A stretch of 42,049 nt of DNA from an uncultured Lachnospiraceae bacterium (GTDB lineage: Bacteria; Bacillota; Clostridia; Lachnospirales; Lachnospiraceae), in assembly GCA_947178145.1 (NCBI GenBank), contig CAMWXE010000044.1, positions 1 through 42,049 on the forward strand, given 5' to 3'. Position 1 is the stretch's first letter; every line of letters starts with the position of its first letter. The notes below the pieces were generated by a model, which saw only the letters and a program-made list of their open reading frames with translations, was not told where the DNA came from and ran no database searches. Position numbers and translations under genes: made by a program. Of this stretch, positions 33,973-42,049 are shown in pieces.

Positions 33973-35991
33973 TTTTCTTTTCCTGAGGAACGCTATCCCT
34001 GCTGCCGCACAGACGACCACGGCAGCTACAATGACAACCAGCGCCCTGTCGCTTTTTCCAGTCTCCGGTCTGTCCGCGGCGCGCTCCGAACCATCTGCCG
34101 CATTTTCCTGCATACTCTGCTGCGGCTGCGCCGTCTCAGCCTCCTCCGTCAGCGCTTCCCCCTCGCCGTCGTCCCCGCAAACGACAGAGATATCATCGAC
34201 ATAGAAATCCGCTGCCCCGTCCGTCTCGAGATAGATATACGCCGCTCTGACGTCCTCCGGTATCGTGCACCTGGCTGAAAGCGCTGTCCACTCCTCTGCG
34301 GAATCTGTCTCCACAAGCACTGCGTCACTCCCTGTGTCCAGTCCCATGCGTATCACCTTGTCCTCCGTCATGACATGCATCGTGACGGTGATCGTCTTTC
34401 CTGCATAGCGTGACACGTCAAACTTCATGCCCGCATCCTGCTCCTTGCGCGACACCTGGAGCGCAAAACCGATTGCCGCGCCTTCCGTGTGATTCGTCTT
34501 CTGCGCGAGCTTGAGCACTGCCTGATGCCCCGTTCCGCGCCCGAGAATACCGGCCTCCCTAAGCTCAACATTCTTCACTGCTCCATCCTCCACATACGGC
34601 TCAAAGTTGATCAGCAGATCCCCCGCCTCCTGCAGCGTCTCCGCAACCGTCATGTCAAAGGCCTCGCCCTTTGCCGCCAGCACTACCGCGTCAAAAGCGG
34701 GTTTTTTGTCCAGATTTCCATAAAATAAGAGCGGGTTTGCATCCACGCGCCACGATGCGTCGTCCGTCAGCCCCCATACGGTCACGGACGTAAGCTTCGC
34801 GCCGCCCTCCACCGCCTCGATCAGCCCCGCGAAAAATTCATGGTAAAATTCCGCCTGGTAATACCACGCCGTCTCGTCGGTCCTGCTGCATCCCACATCA
34901 AGCTCTGTGATGTGAACCTCATCCACCGCAGCACTGTATTTTTCCAGCGCGCGCATATACTGGTCAATGTCCTGCGCGTCCGTCAGATGTCCCTGCATGC
35001 CGATGCCGTCGAGAAGCCCGTCCCCGTAAATCGTGCCGTCCCCGTCGGGTGCAATGACTTCGCTGTTCACCTTCGCATGGTTCTCATTCCACGGGTCCTG
35101 TGTCAGAAATTTCACAATCTTGTCACTTCTGTCCTCGAACCATTCATTGTAGTCATTGTAAAAAAGCTTTGGCATAATCTCCGATAAATCGTCCGTCCCT
35201 GCGTCCAGCCCGTAGAGCGCCGCGTACTGTCTGGCGTAGACTGTCTCCGCCTCCCGCGCGTACAAAAAAGCATAATAGAGATAGTCTGGCCCGATAATCT
35301 TATACCAGTAACTCCTGCGCAGACCGTCCTCATTGTTCTCGTCCGCCGCCTCGTTCACCACGTCCCACGCGTAGATATTTCTGGCATACCCGTTTTGGTA
35401 TGTGTACTCCATCACGCCGTAGATGTATGTCTTTAGCCGCTCAAGCAGCGTCTCCCTGTCCACTAGGCAATCCTCGTCCAGCTCCGCGGAGTCCGAGTTC
35501 GTCAGCTCCCCGTCCGCGTACGCCTGAAAATCCTTTGCAAAAATTGCCGGGTTGACCTGGCTGTGCCAGAGCAGTGTGTGCCCGCGCACGCCCATGTCAT
35601 GCCGCACTGCCCAGTCAAGCATCTCCTTCGCCGCCGGATTAAATCCAACGAGCGACTCAGATTCCGGGTCAAAATTATAAGCCGGCTTCATCTCGTTTCC
35701 ACAGGTAATACTGTTAAAAACAGTTCCAATCAGCTCCTCTTTTGCCGGATTTCCGATTTCCTTGTTCCTGTCATTCCAGTGGCTGATCGCCTCACACGCC
35801 ACCCCAAACCGGAAGTAATCCCGGTACAGCTCATCCAGGCGTTCATATTCGCTGACATCCGCGTATTCCGTCTCCTGCGCCGCCTCAACCATACGTATCC
35901 CCTCTCCTGACTCAATCCCCGATACCATTATCACGGCTGCTGCAAGCACAGCCCCCAGCCGCCCACGGACGGGACTTTTTCTGTAAAACAT
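33970..35991 (-). CDS. Secreted, wall-anchored GH10 endo-beta-1,4-xylanase
   Basis: A 673-residue extracellular xylanase. A signal peptide (about residues 1-38, ending VEAA) is followed by the GH10 barrel (about 48-460) with acid/base E214 in WDVVNEA and nucleophile E363 in HITELDVG; the GHTLLWHSQ motif is at 137-145. A CBM4/9- or CBM22-like jelly roll follows (about 475-615, ending FYVDDISVV), then an acidic/Gln-rich linker and a C-terminal sorting-type signal: RPETG (641-645), a hydrophobic helix (650-669) and RKRK. RPETG departs from LPxTG at the first position. The start at 35991 has a strong GGAGGAG region upstream. It is the only hydrolase here with an export signal, so it would perform the first cut of the polymer. 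Confidence 0.94.
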   Translation of the reverse strand: MFYRKSPVRGRLGAVLAAAVIMVSGIESGEGIRMVEAAQETEYADVSEYERLDELYRDYFRFGVACEAISHWNDRNKEIGNPAKEELIGTVFNSITCGNEMKPAYNFDPESESLVGFNPAAKEMLDWAVRHDMGVRGHTLLWHSQVNPAIFAKDFQAYADGELTNSDSAELDEDCLVDRETLLERLKTYIYGVMEYTYQNGYARNIYAWDVVNEAADENNEDGLRRSYWYKIIGPDYLYYAFLYAREAETVYARQYAALYGLDAGTDDLSEIMPKLFYNDYNEWFEDRSDKIVKFLTQDPWNENHAKVNSEVIAPDGDGTIYGDGLLDGIGMQGHLTDAQDIDQYMRALEKYSAAVDEVHITELDVGCSRTDETAWYYQAEFYHEFFAGLIEAVEGGAKLTSVTVWGLTDDASWRVDANPLLFYGNLDKKPAFDAVVLAAKGEAFDMTVAETLQEAGDLLINFEPYVEDGAVKNVELREAGILGRGTGHQAVLKLAQKTNHTEGAAIGFALQVSRKEQDAGMKFDVSRYAGKTITVTMHVMTEDKVIRMGLDTGSDAVLVETDSAEEWTALSARCTIPEDVRAAYIYLETDGAADFYVDDISVVCGDDGEGEALTEEAETAQPQQSMQENAADGSERAADRPETGKSDRALVVIVAAVVVCAAAGIAFLRKRK

Positions 35992-36057
35992 TCCTCTCTC
36001 CTCCTCGCCTCGCTCTGACACAGCAAATCAGCGCAGACAACACCTCCACCATATAAA

Positions 36058-36103
36058 ACAGCACCTGATGCATCGACTTTGTTTGCCATACATCAGGTGC
36101 TGT
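36058..36103 (-). terminator. 13-bp perfect hairpin between GH3 and GH10 genes
   Basis: Arms 36058-36070 and 36091-36103 are perfectly complementary, with a 20-nt loop. On the minus strand the stem is followed by only a short T-rich run (TTTATAT). It may be a weak intra-operon terminator or an mRNA-stabilising hairpin that sets GH10 expression apart from GH3. Confidence 0.5.
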
Positions 36104-36162
36104 ACTGACTGCCGCATCAGTATAAATGATCCTTTTATCCTGTTACAGTTCTTTAATATCAA

Positions 36163-38316
36163 TCAGACGCCGCACGAATCCAATGAAATCTGAAAGTGGC
36201 ACACTTCCTTCTTCGTCAGCTCCCTGCTCCGCGCATCCGGCTGCGATCCGCCCACATAAATATGATACGTTCCCGGACAGAGCACATGCTTCCCGTTTTT
36301 GTCATAGAGCATAAATGCCTCCCTCGGCAGCACTGCCTCAATCTCTTTCGTCTCCCCCGCCTTCAACGGTACTTTCACAATCTTCTTTAACTGCGGATTC
36401 GGCGCATCCTCCCGCTCAAGTCCGACATAGACCTGCACCGTCTCCGTCCCGTCCATCGCACCGGTATTTGTGACTTCCGCCTGCAGGACAACACCCTTCT
36501 CCCCACAGATATCGTCCGACACCAGCGCCGCATTCCCGTATGTATAATCCGTGTACGACAGTCCAAAGCCAAACGGATACAGCGCCTTCTGCTTCATATA
36601 GCGGTAGGTTCTGCCCTTCATGGAATAGTCCTCAAACGGCGGCAGCTCCTCCGTTGTGCGGTAAAAGGTCACCGGAAGCCTGCCCTCCGGGTTTGCCTCC
36701 CCAAATAAAATCTTTGCGATTGCCGCGCCGCCCTGTGCGCCCGGATACCAGCCCTGCAGAATTGCGTCGAGGTGCTCATCCTCCCACGTCACCGCCATCG
36801 CGCTCCCTGTCAGAAGCACTAGGATTACCGGTTTACCGCTCTCCTTCGCAATCTTTAAGATATCCTGCTGCAGACCCGGCAGATTTAAGTTGGGCTTGTC
36901 GCCGCTTCCGTACTCGTTGCCGGTATCGCCTTCCTCGCCCTCCAGTGAGGCGTCCAGTCCCATCACTGCGACGATGACATCGCTTGCCCTGCAGACGCCG
37001 CGCACCTCGGAGGCGCGGTCATTCTCCTGCGCAAGCCCGCTCGTCCTGTCCTTGTACAGATGGCAGCCCTCGGAGTAGAGCACGCGTATTTCGTCGCCCA
37101 CATAGTCCTGAATTCCTTCCAGCACCGTCACATAGCGCGACGCCGTCCCCTCGTAGTTGCCGACCAGCGCCCTGCGGTTATCCGCGTTCGGGCCGATCAC
37201 GCCGATCGTATGGATTTTATCCTTTTTTAACGGCAGGATATTATTCTCGTTTTTGAGCAGGACGACACAGCGCTGTGCCACCTGCTGATTCAGGCTGCGC
37301 ATCCCGGGGGAATCCACGACGGTGTAGGGGATATTGTCATAGGGATTTTCCCCCTTCTCGTCAAACACGCCCAGCTTCATGCGCGAGGTAAACAGGTTCA
37401 CCACCGCCTCGTCCAGCCGCTTTTCGTCCACCAGCCCTTCTTCCACCGCCTGTTTCAGATACAGAAACAGCGAGCCGCAGTTTAAGTCACACCCATTGTT
37501 CATGGCGAGCGCCGCAGACTCCACAGGCGTCGCCGTCACAAAGTGGTGCTCATGAAAATCTTTAATCGCCCAGCAGTCCGAGGTCACATGCCCCTCAAAC
37601 CCCCACTCCTGCCGCAGAATCTCCTGTAAAAGGCGGCCGCTCCCGCAGCAGGGTTCGCCGTTTGTGCGGTTGTACGCGCCCATCACAGTCTCCACCCCGG
37701 CCTCCTGCACGCACGCCTGAAACGCCGGCAGATACGTCTCCCGCAAATCCTGTTCATTCACCTGCGCGTCAAAGCTGTGACGCACGTCCTCCGGGCCGCT
37801 GTGCACCGCAAAATGCTTTGCGCACGCTGCCGTCTTTAAGTACTTCTCGTCATGCCCCTGCAGTCCCATAATATAGCGCACGCCGAGCCTGGCCGTGAGA
37901 TACGGGTCCTCGCCGAAGGTCTCATGCCCCCGCCCCCATCTCGGATCGCGGAAGATATTGACATTGGGTGCCCAGAACGTAAGTCCCTTGTAAATATCCC
38001 CGTCGTCACCCTCCTGCTGCATCGCAAACTTTGCCCGCGCCTCCGTGGAGACCGCATCGCCCACCTGCTCCATCAAATCCTCGTCAAATGCCGCTGCCAT
38101 GCCGACCGCCTGCGGAAATACCGTCGCCGTGCCCGCGCGCGCCACGCCGTGCAGCGCCTCGTTCCACCAGTTGTATGCCTTGATGCCAAGCCGACCGATT
38201 GCCGGGGACTGGTGCACCGTCTGCATCACCTTCTCCTCCAGCGTCATCTGCGCGACCAGCTCCTGCGCACGCCTGCGGTACTCCGCTGTCTTTTCCTTAT
38301 TTCGAACCAATTCCAT
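36163..38316 (-). CDS. Glycoside hydrolase family 3, probable beta-xylosidase
   Basis: A 717-residue cytoplasmic enzyme with the three usual GH3 parts: an N-terminal barrel (about 20-320), an alpha/beta sandwich (about 350-570; VVLLKNENNILPL at its start, GNYEGTAS) and a C-terminal fibronectin III-like domain (about 600-700, GTETVQVYVGL). The nucleophile is D247 in TSDCWAI, and KHFAVHSGPE (167-176) is the substrate-binding motif. The acid/base glutamate is probably within the LEGEEGD stretch. There is no signal peptide. GAGGAGG lies about 8 nt before the ATG at 38316; earlier in-frame codons lack one. Beta-xylosidase is favoured by context and by resemblance to plant and bacterial xylosidases; beta-glucosidase is possible. 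Confidence 0.88.
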   Translation of the reverse strand: MELVRNKEKTAEYRRRAQELVAQMTLEEKVMQTVHQSPAIGRLGIKAYNWWNEALHGVARAGTATVFPQAVGMAAAFDEDLMEQVGDAVSTEARAKFAMQQEGDDGDIYKGLTFWAPNVNIFRDPRWGRGHETFGEDPYLTARLGVRYIMGLQGHDEKYLKTAACAKHFAVHSGPEDVRHSFDAQVNEQDLRETYLPAFQACVQEAGVETVMGAYNRTNGEPCCGSGRLLQEILRQEWGFEGHVTSDCWAIKDFHEHHFVTATPVESAALAMNNGCDLNCGSLFLYLKQAVEEGLVDEKRLDEAVVNLFTSRMKLGVFDEKGENPYDNIPYTVVDSPGMRSLNQQVAQRCVVLLKNENNILPLKKDKIHTIGVIGPNADNRRALVGNYEGTASRYVTVLEGIQDYVGDEIRVLYSEGCHLYKDRTSGLAQENDRASEVRGVCRASDVIVAVMGLDASLEGEEGDTGNEYGSGDKPNLNLPGLQQDILKIAKESGKPVILVLLTGSAMAVTWEDEHLDAILQGWYPGAQGGAAIAKILFGEANPEGRLPVTFYRTTEELPPFEDYSMKGRTYRYMKQKALYPFGFGLSYTDYTYGNAALVSDDICGEKGVVLQAEVTNTGAMDGTETVQVYVGLEREDAPNPQLKKIVKVPLKAGETKEIEAVLPREAFMLYDKNGKHVLCPGTYHIYVGGSQPDARSRELTKKEVCHFQISLDSCGV

Positions 38317-38526
38317 CCTGTGTGCCTCCTCACTGTTTCCGGCCTTAAATGCCCTTGCCTGTCTGCTTCTTCTGTCACAGATTACAGGCTTGTTCTTTTT
38401 AGCATACAATCTTTCCCCCGCAAATACTTCCTACCATTTGCGCAAAGATACCCATATTTTGCGTTCCTGATGCTGTCAGCTGACCATTATGGACGAAACG
38501 CCAAATTTCCATTGTTTCATGCAATA
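38317..38526. promoter_or_regulatory. 210-bp gap with two short palindromes, possible internal control site
   Basis: The gap between the GH43 and GH3 genes is unusually long for this operon. It contains two perfect 10-bp palindromes, TTTGCGCAAA (38437-38446) and GTCAGCTGAC (38475-38484), and additional TTTGCG copies around the first. An internal promoter or operator is possible; no good -35/-10 pair was found. Confidence 0.3.
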
Positions 38527-39987
38527 TCATTTCAGAAACTGCCAGCTCTTTATCTCATATCCCCCGCCGTCAAATATCAGATACAAATCGTGAATCCCGC
38601 AAACCGCTGCCAGAAGCTGCGCTTCGCGCCGTTCGAACTTCTGTTTTTCTGCCAGATTATCCACCGAAAGGCTCGCCAGAAGTTCCCCGTCCAGGCTGTC
38701 AGCGCGCACCTGTACCGCACCGCCTGCCATGCTATCTTTCGCGCACCGCAGCGATACCGCAAACCGCTTTGGCGATTCCTCTGCAAAATCCACTCCCGCC
38801 ACCTTGACAAAATCGCCGCTGTCAATGTCTGTCAGCACCATGTCTGCACCGCCTGCATCCCACTGCCCGCTCTTGTCCGCCACAGCAGTGTCCACGCCTG
38901 CCATCACGGCAAAACTGACCGCCGGATTCTCCTCACAGGCGTCCACGCACCGAATCTGCTTTCTGCCGCGCAGGGTCTGCCGAATCTCGCCAATCGTGCC
39001 GTCCTCCTGCATCGCAAACGCTTCAATGTGGGTACAGCGGTATCCCTTCTCCACGCCCATCGCCCTCTCGAGAATCCGCGTGTGGTAAGCGATATACCAC
39101 TGATTCTGAAAACAGAAAACGCAGTGATGGTTATTGCTTTCCAGCCCGAAGAAGCGCACCGGGTTTCTCAGAATGGTCTCCTGATACATGAACGGCCCCG
39201 TCGGCGCATCGCTGACCATGCAGGCGATCTCCCCGTCGTGGAATCCGTACTGCTCTGTCCCCGCCGCGTCAACCTGCCAGTTCGTACAGTATGTATAGTA
39301 ATACTTCCCGCCCATTTTGTGAATGCCAGAATCCTCAAAAAGATACGGCACATCCATCGCCTGCGGCTCCCCCACAATGCTCACCATGTCCGCGCCGAGC
39401 TCCACCACTCTCGCTGTTCCCGGCGCGGCGGCCTTCCCCTCGGGCACACCGCCGCCAAAGTACAGCCAGGCTCTCCCGTCATCGTCTGTCAGCACTGCCG
39501 GGTCAAACAGCCAGAGCACATCGGCACAGTTAGGCGTCTCTCTGGTGACCAGCCCCTTCCCCAGCGGATCGCGGAACGGCCCTGTGGGACTGTCTGCCTG
39601 CAGCACGCCAATTCCGCCGCCTCCGTCCGCAAAATACAAAAAGAACTGATCCTTCCCGTCAATCTCCTTCCACGCCGCAGCAGGCGCCCATGAATTGTGT
39701 GCCCATTTTGCAATTCCGTCCCCGGAAGCCGCATTGATGGAGCCGTGGTCGGTAAAATTTACCATATCGTCTGTCGAGATGACATTGATCTGGTGAATTT
39801 TGCTGTATGTATTCTCCCTGACACTCCCGGCCGCATCATACTCAAATGTATCCGCAGTCATGTAGATGTACACCCTGTCCTTGTAAACCATGGCATACGG
39901 GTCTGCGCCAAAACGCTGGGTCATCAGCGGATTGGTATCCTCCATCCCCTTATAGCCTTTGGTTATTGTGATTTCTCCTGGTTCCAT
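38527..39987 (-). CDS. Glycoside hydrolase family 43 with C-terminal CBM6-like domain (arabinoxylan arabinofuranosidase/xylosidase)
   Basis: A 486-residue cytoplasmic protein. The propeller begins RFGADPYAMVYKDRVYIYMT with base D29; D162 (WLFDPAVLTDDDG) is the pKa modulator and E218 (YLFEDSGIHKMGGKYY) the acid. The last 130 residues (FVKVAGVDF, GAVQVRADSLDGELLASLSV) resemble CBM6. This combination is typical of arabinoxylan arabinofuranohydrolases of the XynD kind, though the same layout occurs in xylosidases. No signal peptide is present, unlike secreted XynD. It has GGGGAGG upstream and follows GH39 by 17 bases. Confidence 0.88.
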   Translation of the reverse strand: MEPGEITITKGYKGMEDTNPLMTQRFGADPYAMVYKDRVYIYMTADTFEYDAAGSVRENTYSKIHQINVISTDDMVNFTDHGSINAASGDGIAKWAHNSWAPAAAWKEIDGKDQFFLYFADGGGGIGVLQADSPTGPFRDPLGKGLVTRETPNCADVLWLFDPAVLTDDDGRAWLYFGGGVPEGKAAAPGTARVVELGADMVSIVGEPQAMDVPYLFEDSGIHKMGGKYYYTYCTNWQVDAAGTEQYGFHDGEIACMVSDAPTGPFMYQETILRNPVRFFGLESNNHHCVFCFQNQWYIAYHTRILERAMGVEKGYRCTHIEAFAMQEDGTIGEIRQTLRGRKQIRCVDACEENPAVSFAVMAGVDTAVADKSGQWDAGGADMVLTDIDSGDFVKVAGVDFAEESPKRFAVSLRCAKDSMAGGAVQVRADSLDGELLASLSVDNLAEKQKFERREAQLLAAVCGIHDLYLIFDGGGYEIKSWQFLK

Positions 39988-40004
39988 ATGTTTCCTCCCC
40001 TGTT

Positions 40005-41522
40005 CTATCCAAAGACAGCCCTCTCATAGTCATACCCGCGGTCAGACTGTCCCCCGCACGCTTTCACTTCAAAATAAACGACCGCGTTTCTCTTCAAAGA
40101 CAATGCAGCCCTGATGCAGTTGTCCTCCATTTTCAGCCGGCTTGTCTGTACAAAGGGCCTGGCCGCCTGACGCAAACGTTTTTTCTGCTCTTCCGTCGGG
40201 TATGCCTGCTCTCCCAAGTCATGCCAGACCTTCAGCGGATTGCACGTCTCCTCGTCCACCGTCTCCGTCAGAAGACTGTAACCGGCTCTGTCCGCCGGCA
40301 GGGAAATCGCAATCCTTCTCTCTGTCTCTGCGTCCTTCTCCACCGGATTCCAGCCTATCCCCTGATAACCGCCATCCTGTCTTCTCATTACTACCACATT
40401 TTCATCTTTGTAAACACACTGTCCCTTACCGCTCTGCAGCCTTTTGTAAAACACAAACGTCCAGAAGGTCGGTTTCGGAATGCACCCGTTCGCCACCAGC
40501 CCAAAGCCTCCGTGAAAGGGAGTAAACGGCACGCCCTCCTCCTCGAACACATCCCCAAAAGTCCAGTACGAATACGCTTCACTCACATCGCCCAGCCGTG
40601 ACAGCTGATGCGCGATACACGCCGCATTCTGGTTTGTGTCGTGAATTACACTTTTAGAGGAGTAGGAGGTGTTAAACTCGGTAATGTAAATCGGCAGCCC
40701 CTTGTACTCCGCAAAGGAGTCAACAATGTCCCGCGAGGTTTTCAGATTGGCAAATCCGTCCTCCGGATTCATCAGGGTCACATAGTCATAATGTCCCTCT
40801 TTCCTCGGCTGTTCGATTGTATAGTGATGTCTGGTCACAAAATCCACCGCAAGTTTCTGTTCCCTGCAGTACTCCATGAAAGCCCGGATCCACACCTCGT
40901 CGGTTCCGCCGCACACTGCCGGACCGCCCACGCGAAATCTGCCGTCGACCGCCTTGACCGCATGAAAGGTCTCGCGGAAGAGTTTCAGATACTCCTGCAT
41001 GTCCGCGTTCTCCCAAAATCCGCACAGATTCGGCTCATTCCACACCTCAACCGGCCATGTCACGACCTCGTCCTCCCCGTAGCGCTCCATCAGATGGCGC
41101 AGCGTGCTTTGTACGAGCTGACACCATGCCCCATAATCCCTGGGCGGTGTCGTGTTCCCCTTCCAGTAAAAAATGGTCTGCGTGCCGCGCGCAAGCTTCT
41201 CCGGCATAAATCCCAGCTCCAGAAACGGCCGCAGTCCCACACTCCTGTAAAAATCCATCACCCTGTCCAGATAAGTGTAATTGTACTCTGCCTTTCTTAC
41301 GCCGTTCTCCTCATACTCCTGATAAATCGCCATATCGTCGCAGAACAGCCCATGCCCCCTGATGTGTGCAAATCCGATCTCCTCCTGCACCAGTTTCAGC
41401 TGCTCCTGGTACTCCTGCGCCAGCGCAAGTCCCATGCGCCCCGTCCCGATGCAAAAGCCGACGTTATTGTGAAAAAACGCTTCCGCATCCCTGTCCACCA
41501 CAATTCTTTTTTCCTCTGGCAT
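40005..41522 (-). CDS. Glycoside hydrolase family 39 beta-xylosidase
   Basis: A 505-residue cytoplasmic enzyme close to the usual GH39 length. The barrel carries acid/base E163 in VWNEPNL and nucleophile E282 in YITEFNTSY, with GRMGLALAQEYQEQL near the N-terminus and the small beta-sandwich after about residue 370. The start at 41522 uses GGAGG 5 nt upstream, which is itself part of an in-frame ATGGAGGAG; the next upstream ATG (41534) lacks a site. It is the first gene of the hydrolase operon. It would release xylose from the non-reducing end of imported oligosaccharides. Confidence 0.92.
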   Translation of the reverse strand: MPEEKRIVVDRDAEAFFHNNVGFCIGTGRMGLALAQEYQEQLKLVQEEIGFAHIRGHGLFCDDMAIYQEYEENGVRKAEYNYTYLDRVMDFYRSVGLRPFLELGFMPEKLARGTQTIFYWKGNTTPPRDYGAWCQLVQSTLRHLMERYGEDEVVTWPVEVWNEPNLCGFWENADMQEYLKLFRETFHAVKAVDGRFRVGGPAVCGGTDEVWIRAFMEYCREQKLAVDFVTRHHYTIEQPRKEGHYDYVTLMNPEDGFANLKTSRDIVDSFAEYKGLPIYITEFNTSYSSKSVIHDTNQNAACIAHQLSRLGDVSEAYSYWTFGDVFEEEGVPFTPFHGGFGLVANGCIPKPTFWTFVFYKRLQSGKGQCVYKDENVVVMRRQDGGYQGIGWNPVEKDAETERRIAISLPADRAGYSLLTETVDEETCNPLKVWHDLGEQAYPTEEQKKRLRQAARPFVQTSRLKMEDNCIRAALSLKRNAVVYFEVKACGGQSDRGYDYERAVFG

Positions 41523-41582
41523 AATCTCCTCCATATCACATCTGCATGCCCCGCGGCCAGCCGAAGGCACTTGTATTAAAAT

Positions 41583-41624
41583 AGATACAATGATTATATT
41601 TTGAGACCGCGCCAGATACAATGA
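41583..41624 (-). promoter_or_regulatory. Promoter of the hydrolase operon with 11-bp direct repeat
   Basis: On the minus strand TTGTAT (41616-41621) and TATAAT (41593-41598) are separated by 17 bases, a good vegetative promoter about 70 bases before the GH39 start codon. TCATTGTATCT occurs twice in direct orientation (complement at 41583-41593 and 41614-41624), 31 bases apart or about three helical turns. One copy covers the -35 and the other overlaps the edge of the -10 box. The repeat could be the binding site of the AraC regulator (inference). Confidence 0.65.
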
Positions 41625-41759
41625 CCTATACTCACAACTTTTTGATATATCCTCCGATGTGTTGTCATCACCGCTTTTTTTACAGCAGACAGGGGAATGA
41701 CTTTTTTCCTGCTTGCGCGCCACGTTAAAGGCTTATTTCCCCCTGCGTGGAACGGTGCA

Positions 41760-41793
41760 CAAAAAATGACACAGCCGAAAGTGACTGTGTCAT
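41760..41793 (-). terminator. Rho-independent terminator upstream of the hydrolase operon
   Basis: A perfect 9-bp stem (41766-41774 with 41785-41793) and 10-nt loop are followed on the minus strand by six T residues. It ends transcription arriving from the right-hand side of the window and isolates the GH39 promoter. Confidence 0.85.
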
Positions 41794-41910
41794 CCCTGTG
41801 CCCTGTACTACATATCCTCGATCATGCATTGATGCTCTTTCTTACCAGTGTCACAGCTGAGTCCGACGGCAAGGATACATTCCATGATTACTGTCCCATA
41901 AATTGTGCTA

Positions 41911-42045
41911 TCACTTTTTATCCCCTGCTGTTGTTACACATGAAAATACCTGTACGTTATCTTCCATATGCCCTGTAATACTGCTGTTAATAATTTCATG
42001 AACTGTCACAAATTTAACCCCCTCCGCTGTCACAGACCTGTTCAT
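41911..42045 (-). CDS. Short hypothetical protein at the window edge, possibly partial
   Basis: A 44-residue frame from an ATG at 42045 (the frame is still open at the window edge, so the real start may lie outside) to TGA at 41911. The sequence begins MNRSVTAEGVKFVTVHEI and ends TTAGDKK. I do not recognise it. It lies upstream of a good terminator in the right orientation, which makes a real gene end likely. A further 25-codon frame (41808-41885) lies between it and the terminator and is probably not a gene. Confidence 0.35.
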   Translation of the reverse strand: MNRSVTAEGVKFVTVHEIINSSITGHMEDNVQVFSCVTTAGDKK

Positions 42046-42049
42046 TTTC

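Noticed and set aside
37852..39693. A 613-codon open frame on the plus strand opposite the GH3 and GH43 genes
   Set aside because: It is antisense to two well supported enzymes, has no ribosome binding site, and its translation (rich in Arg, His, Leu, Pro) looks like the shadow of GC-rich codons.
42003..42034. Repeated CTGTCACA near the right edge as a CRP/FNR-type operator
   Set aside because: The copies are in direct orientation, do not form the TGTGA-N6-TCACA palindrome, and lie within a possible coding frame where they reflect Val-Thr codons.

Overview
The window reads as a chromosomal polysaccharide utilisation locus of a Gram-positive anaerobe of the Clostridia, most likely Lachnospiraceae (inference). 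The grounds are strong GGAGG-type ribosome binding sites, an ATP-binding-protein-free sugar ABC importer of the LplB/YtcP kind with a DUF5696 companion, an AraC regulator with a cupin-like sensor, a lipobox solute-binding protein, and a sortase-like C-terminus on a secreted xylanase. The substrate is almost certainly decorated glucurono(arabino)xylan. No rRNA, tRNA, CRISPR array, prophage or intact IS was seen.

Nearly all genes lie on the minus strand, so transcription runs from high to low coordinates. Right block (41522 down to 21830), the degradation operon: GH39 beta-xylosidase, GH43 with a CBM6-like tail, GH3, secreted GH10 endoxylanase, a second GH43, GH115 alpha-glucuronidase, an SGNH esterase, two ABC exporter half-transporters and a third GH43. 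It starts at a promoter near 41593-41621 that carries an 11-bp direct repeat, and it ends at a strong bidirectional terminator (21739-21774). That terminator is shared with the only well supported plus-strand gene, an AraC-family regulator (20660-21727).

Left block (20276 down to 583), the uptake, sensing and catabolism block, transcribed divergently from the regulator: a membrane-anchored protein joining carbohydrate-binding-like domains to a solute-binding domain; permease pair 1; an NHL propeller/TPR membrane protein; a Yip1-type membrane protein; a large DUF5696 protein; permease pair 2; a lipoprotein solute-binding protein; two U32-like four-cysteine proteins; a methyl-accepting chemotaxis protein with a large beta-rich ectodomain; and a fructuronate reductase (UxuB-like), followed by a terminator at 512-542.

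How the parts fit (inference): only the GH10 xylanase carries a secretion signal among the hydrolases. It would cut xylan at the surface, and large decorated oligosaccharides would be captured by the two binding proteins and imported. A shared ATPase encoded elsewhere would be needed. The cytoplasmic GH115, esterase, GH43, GH39 and GH3 enzymes would then remove glucuronate, acetyl, arabinose and xylose. UxuB would take part in using the released uronic acid. The least understood parts are the DUF5696/Yip1/NHL group between the two importers, the U32-like pair, the chemoreceptor ectodomain, and the exporter pair inside the hydrolase operon. A 164-bp near-perfect palindrome (33748-33911) with an extra competing arm sits between the GH10 and GH43 genes.
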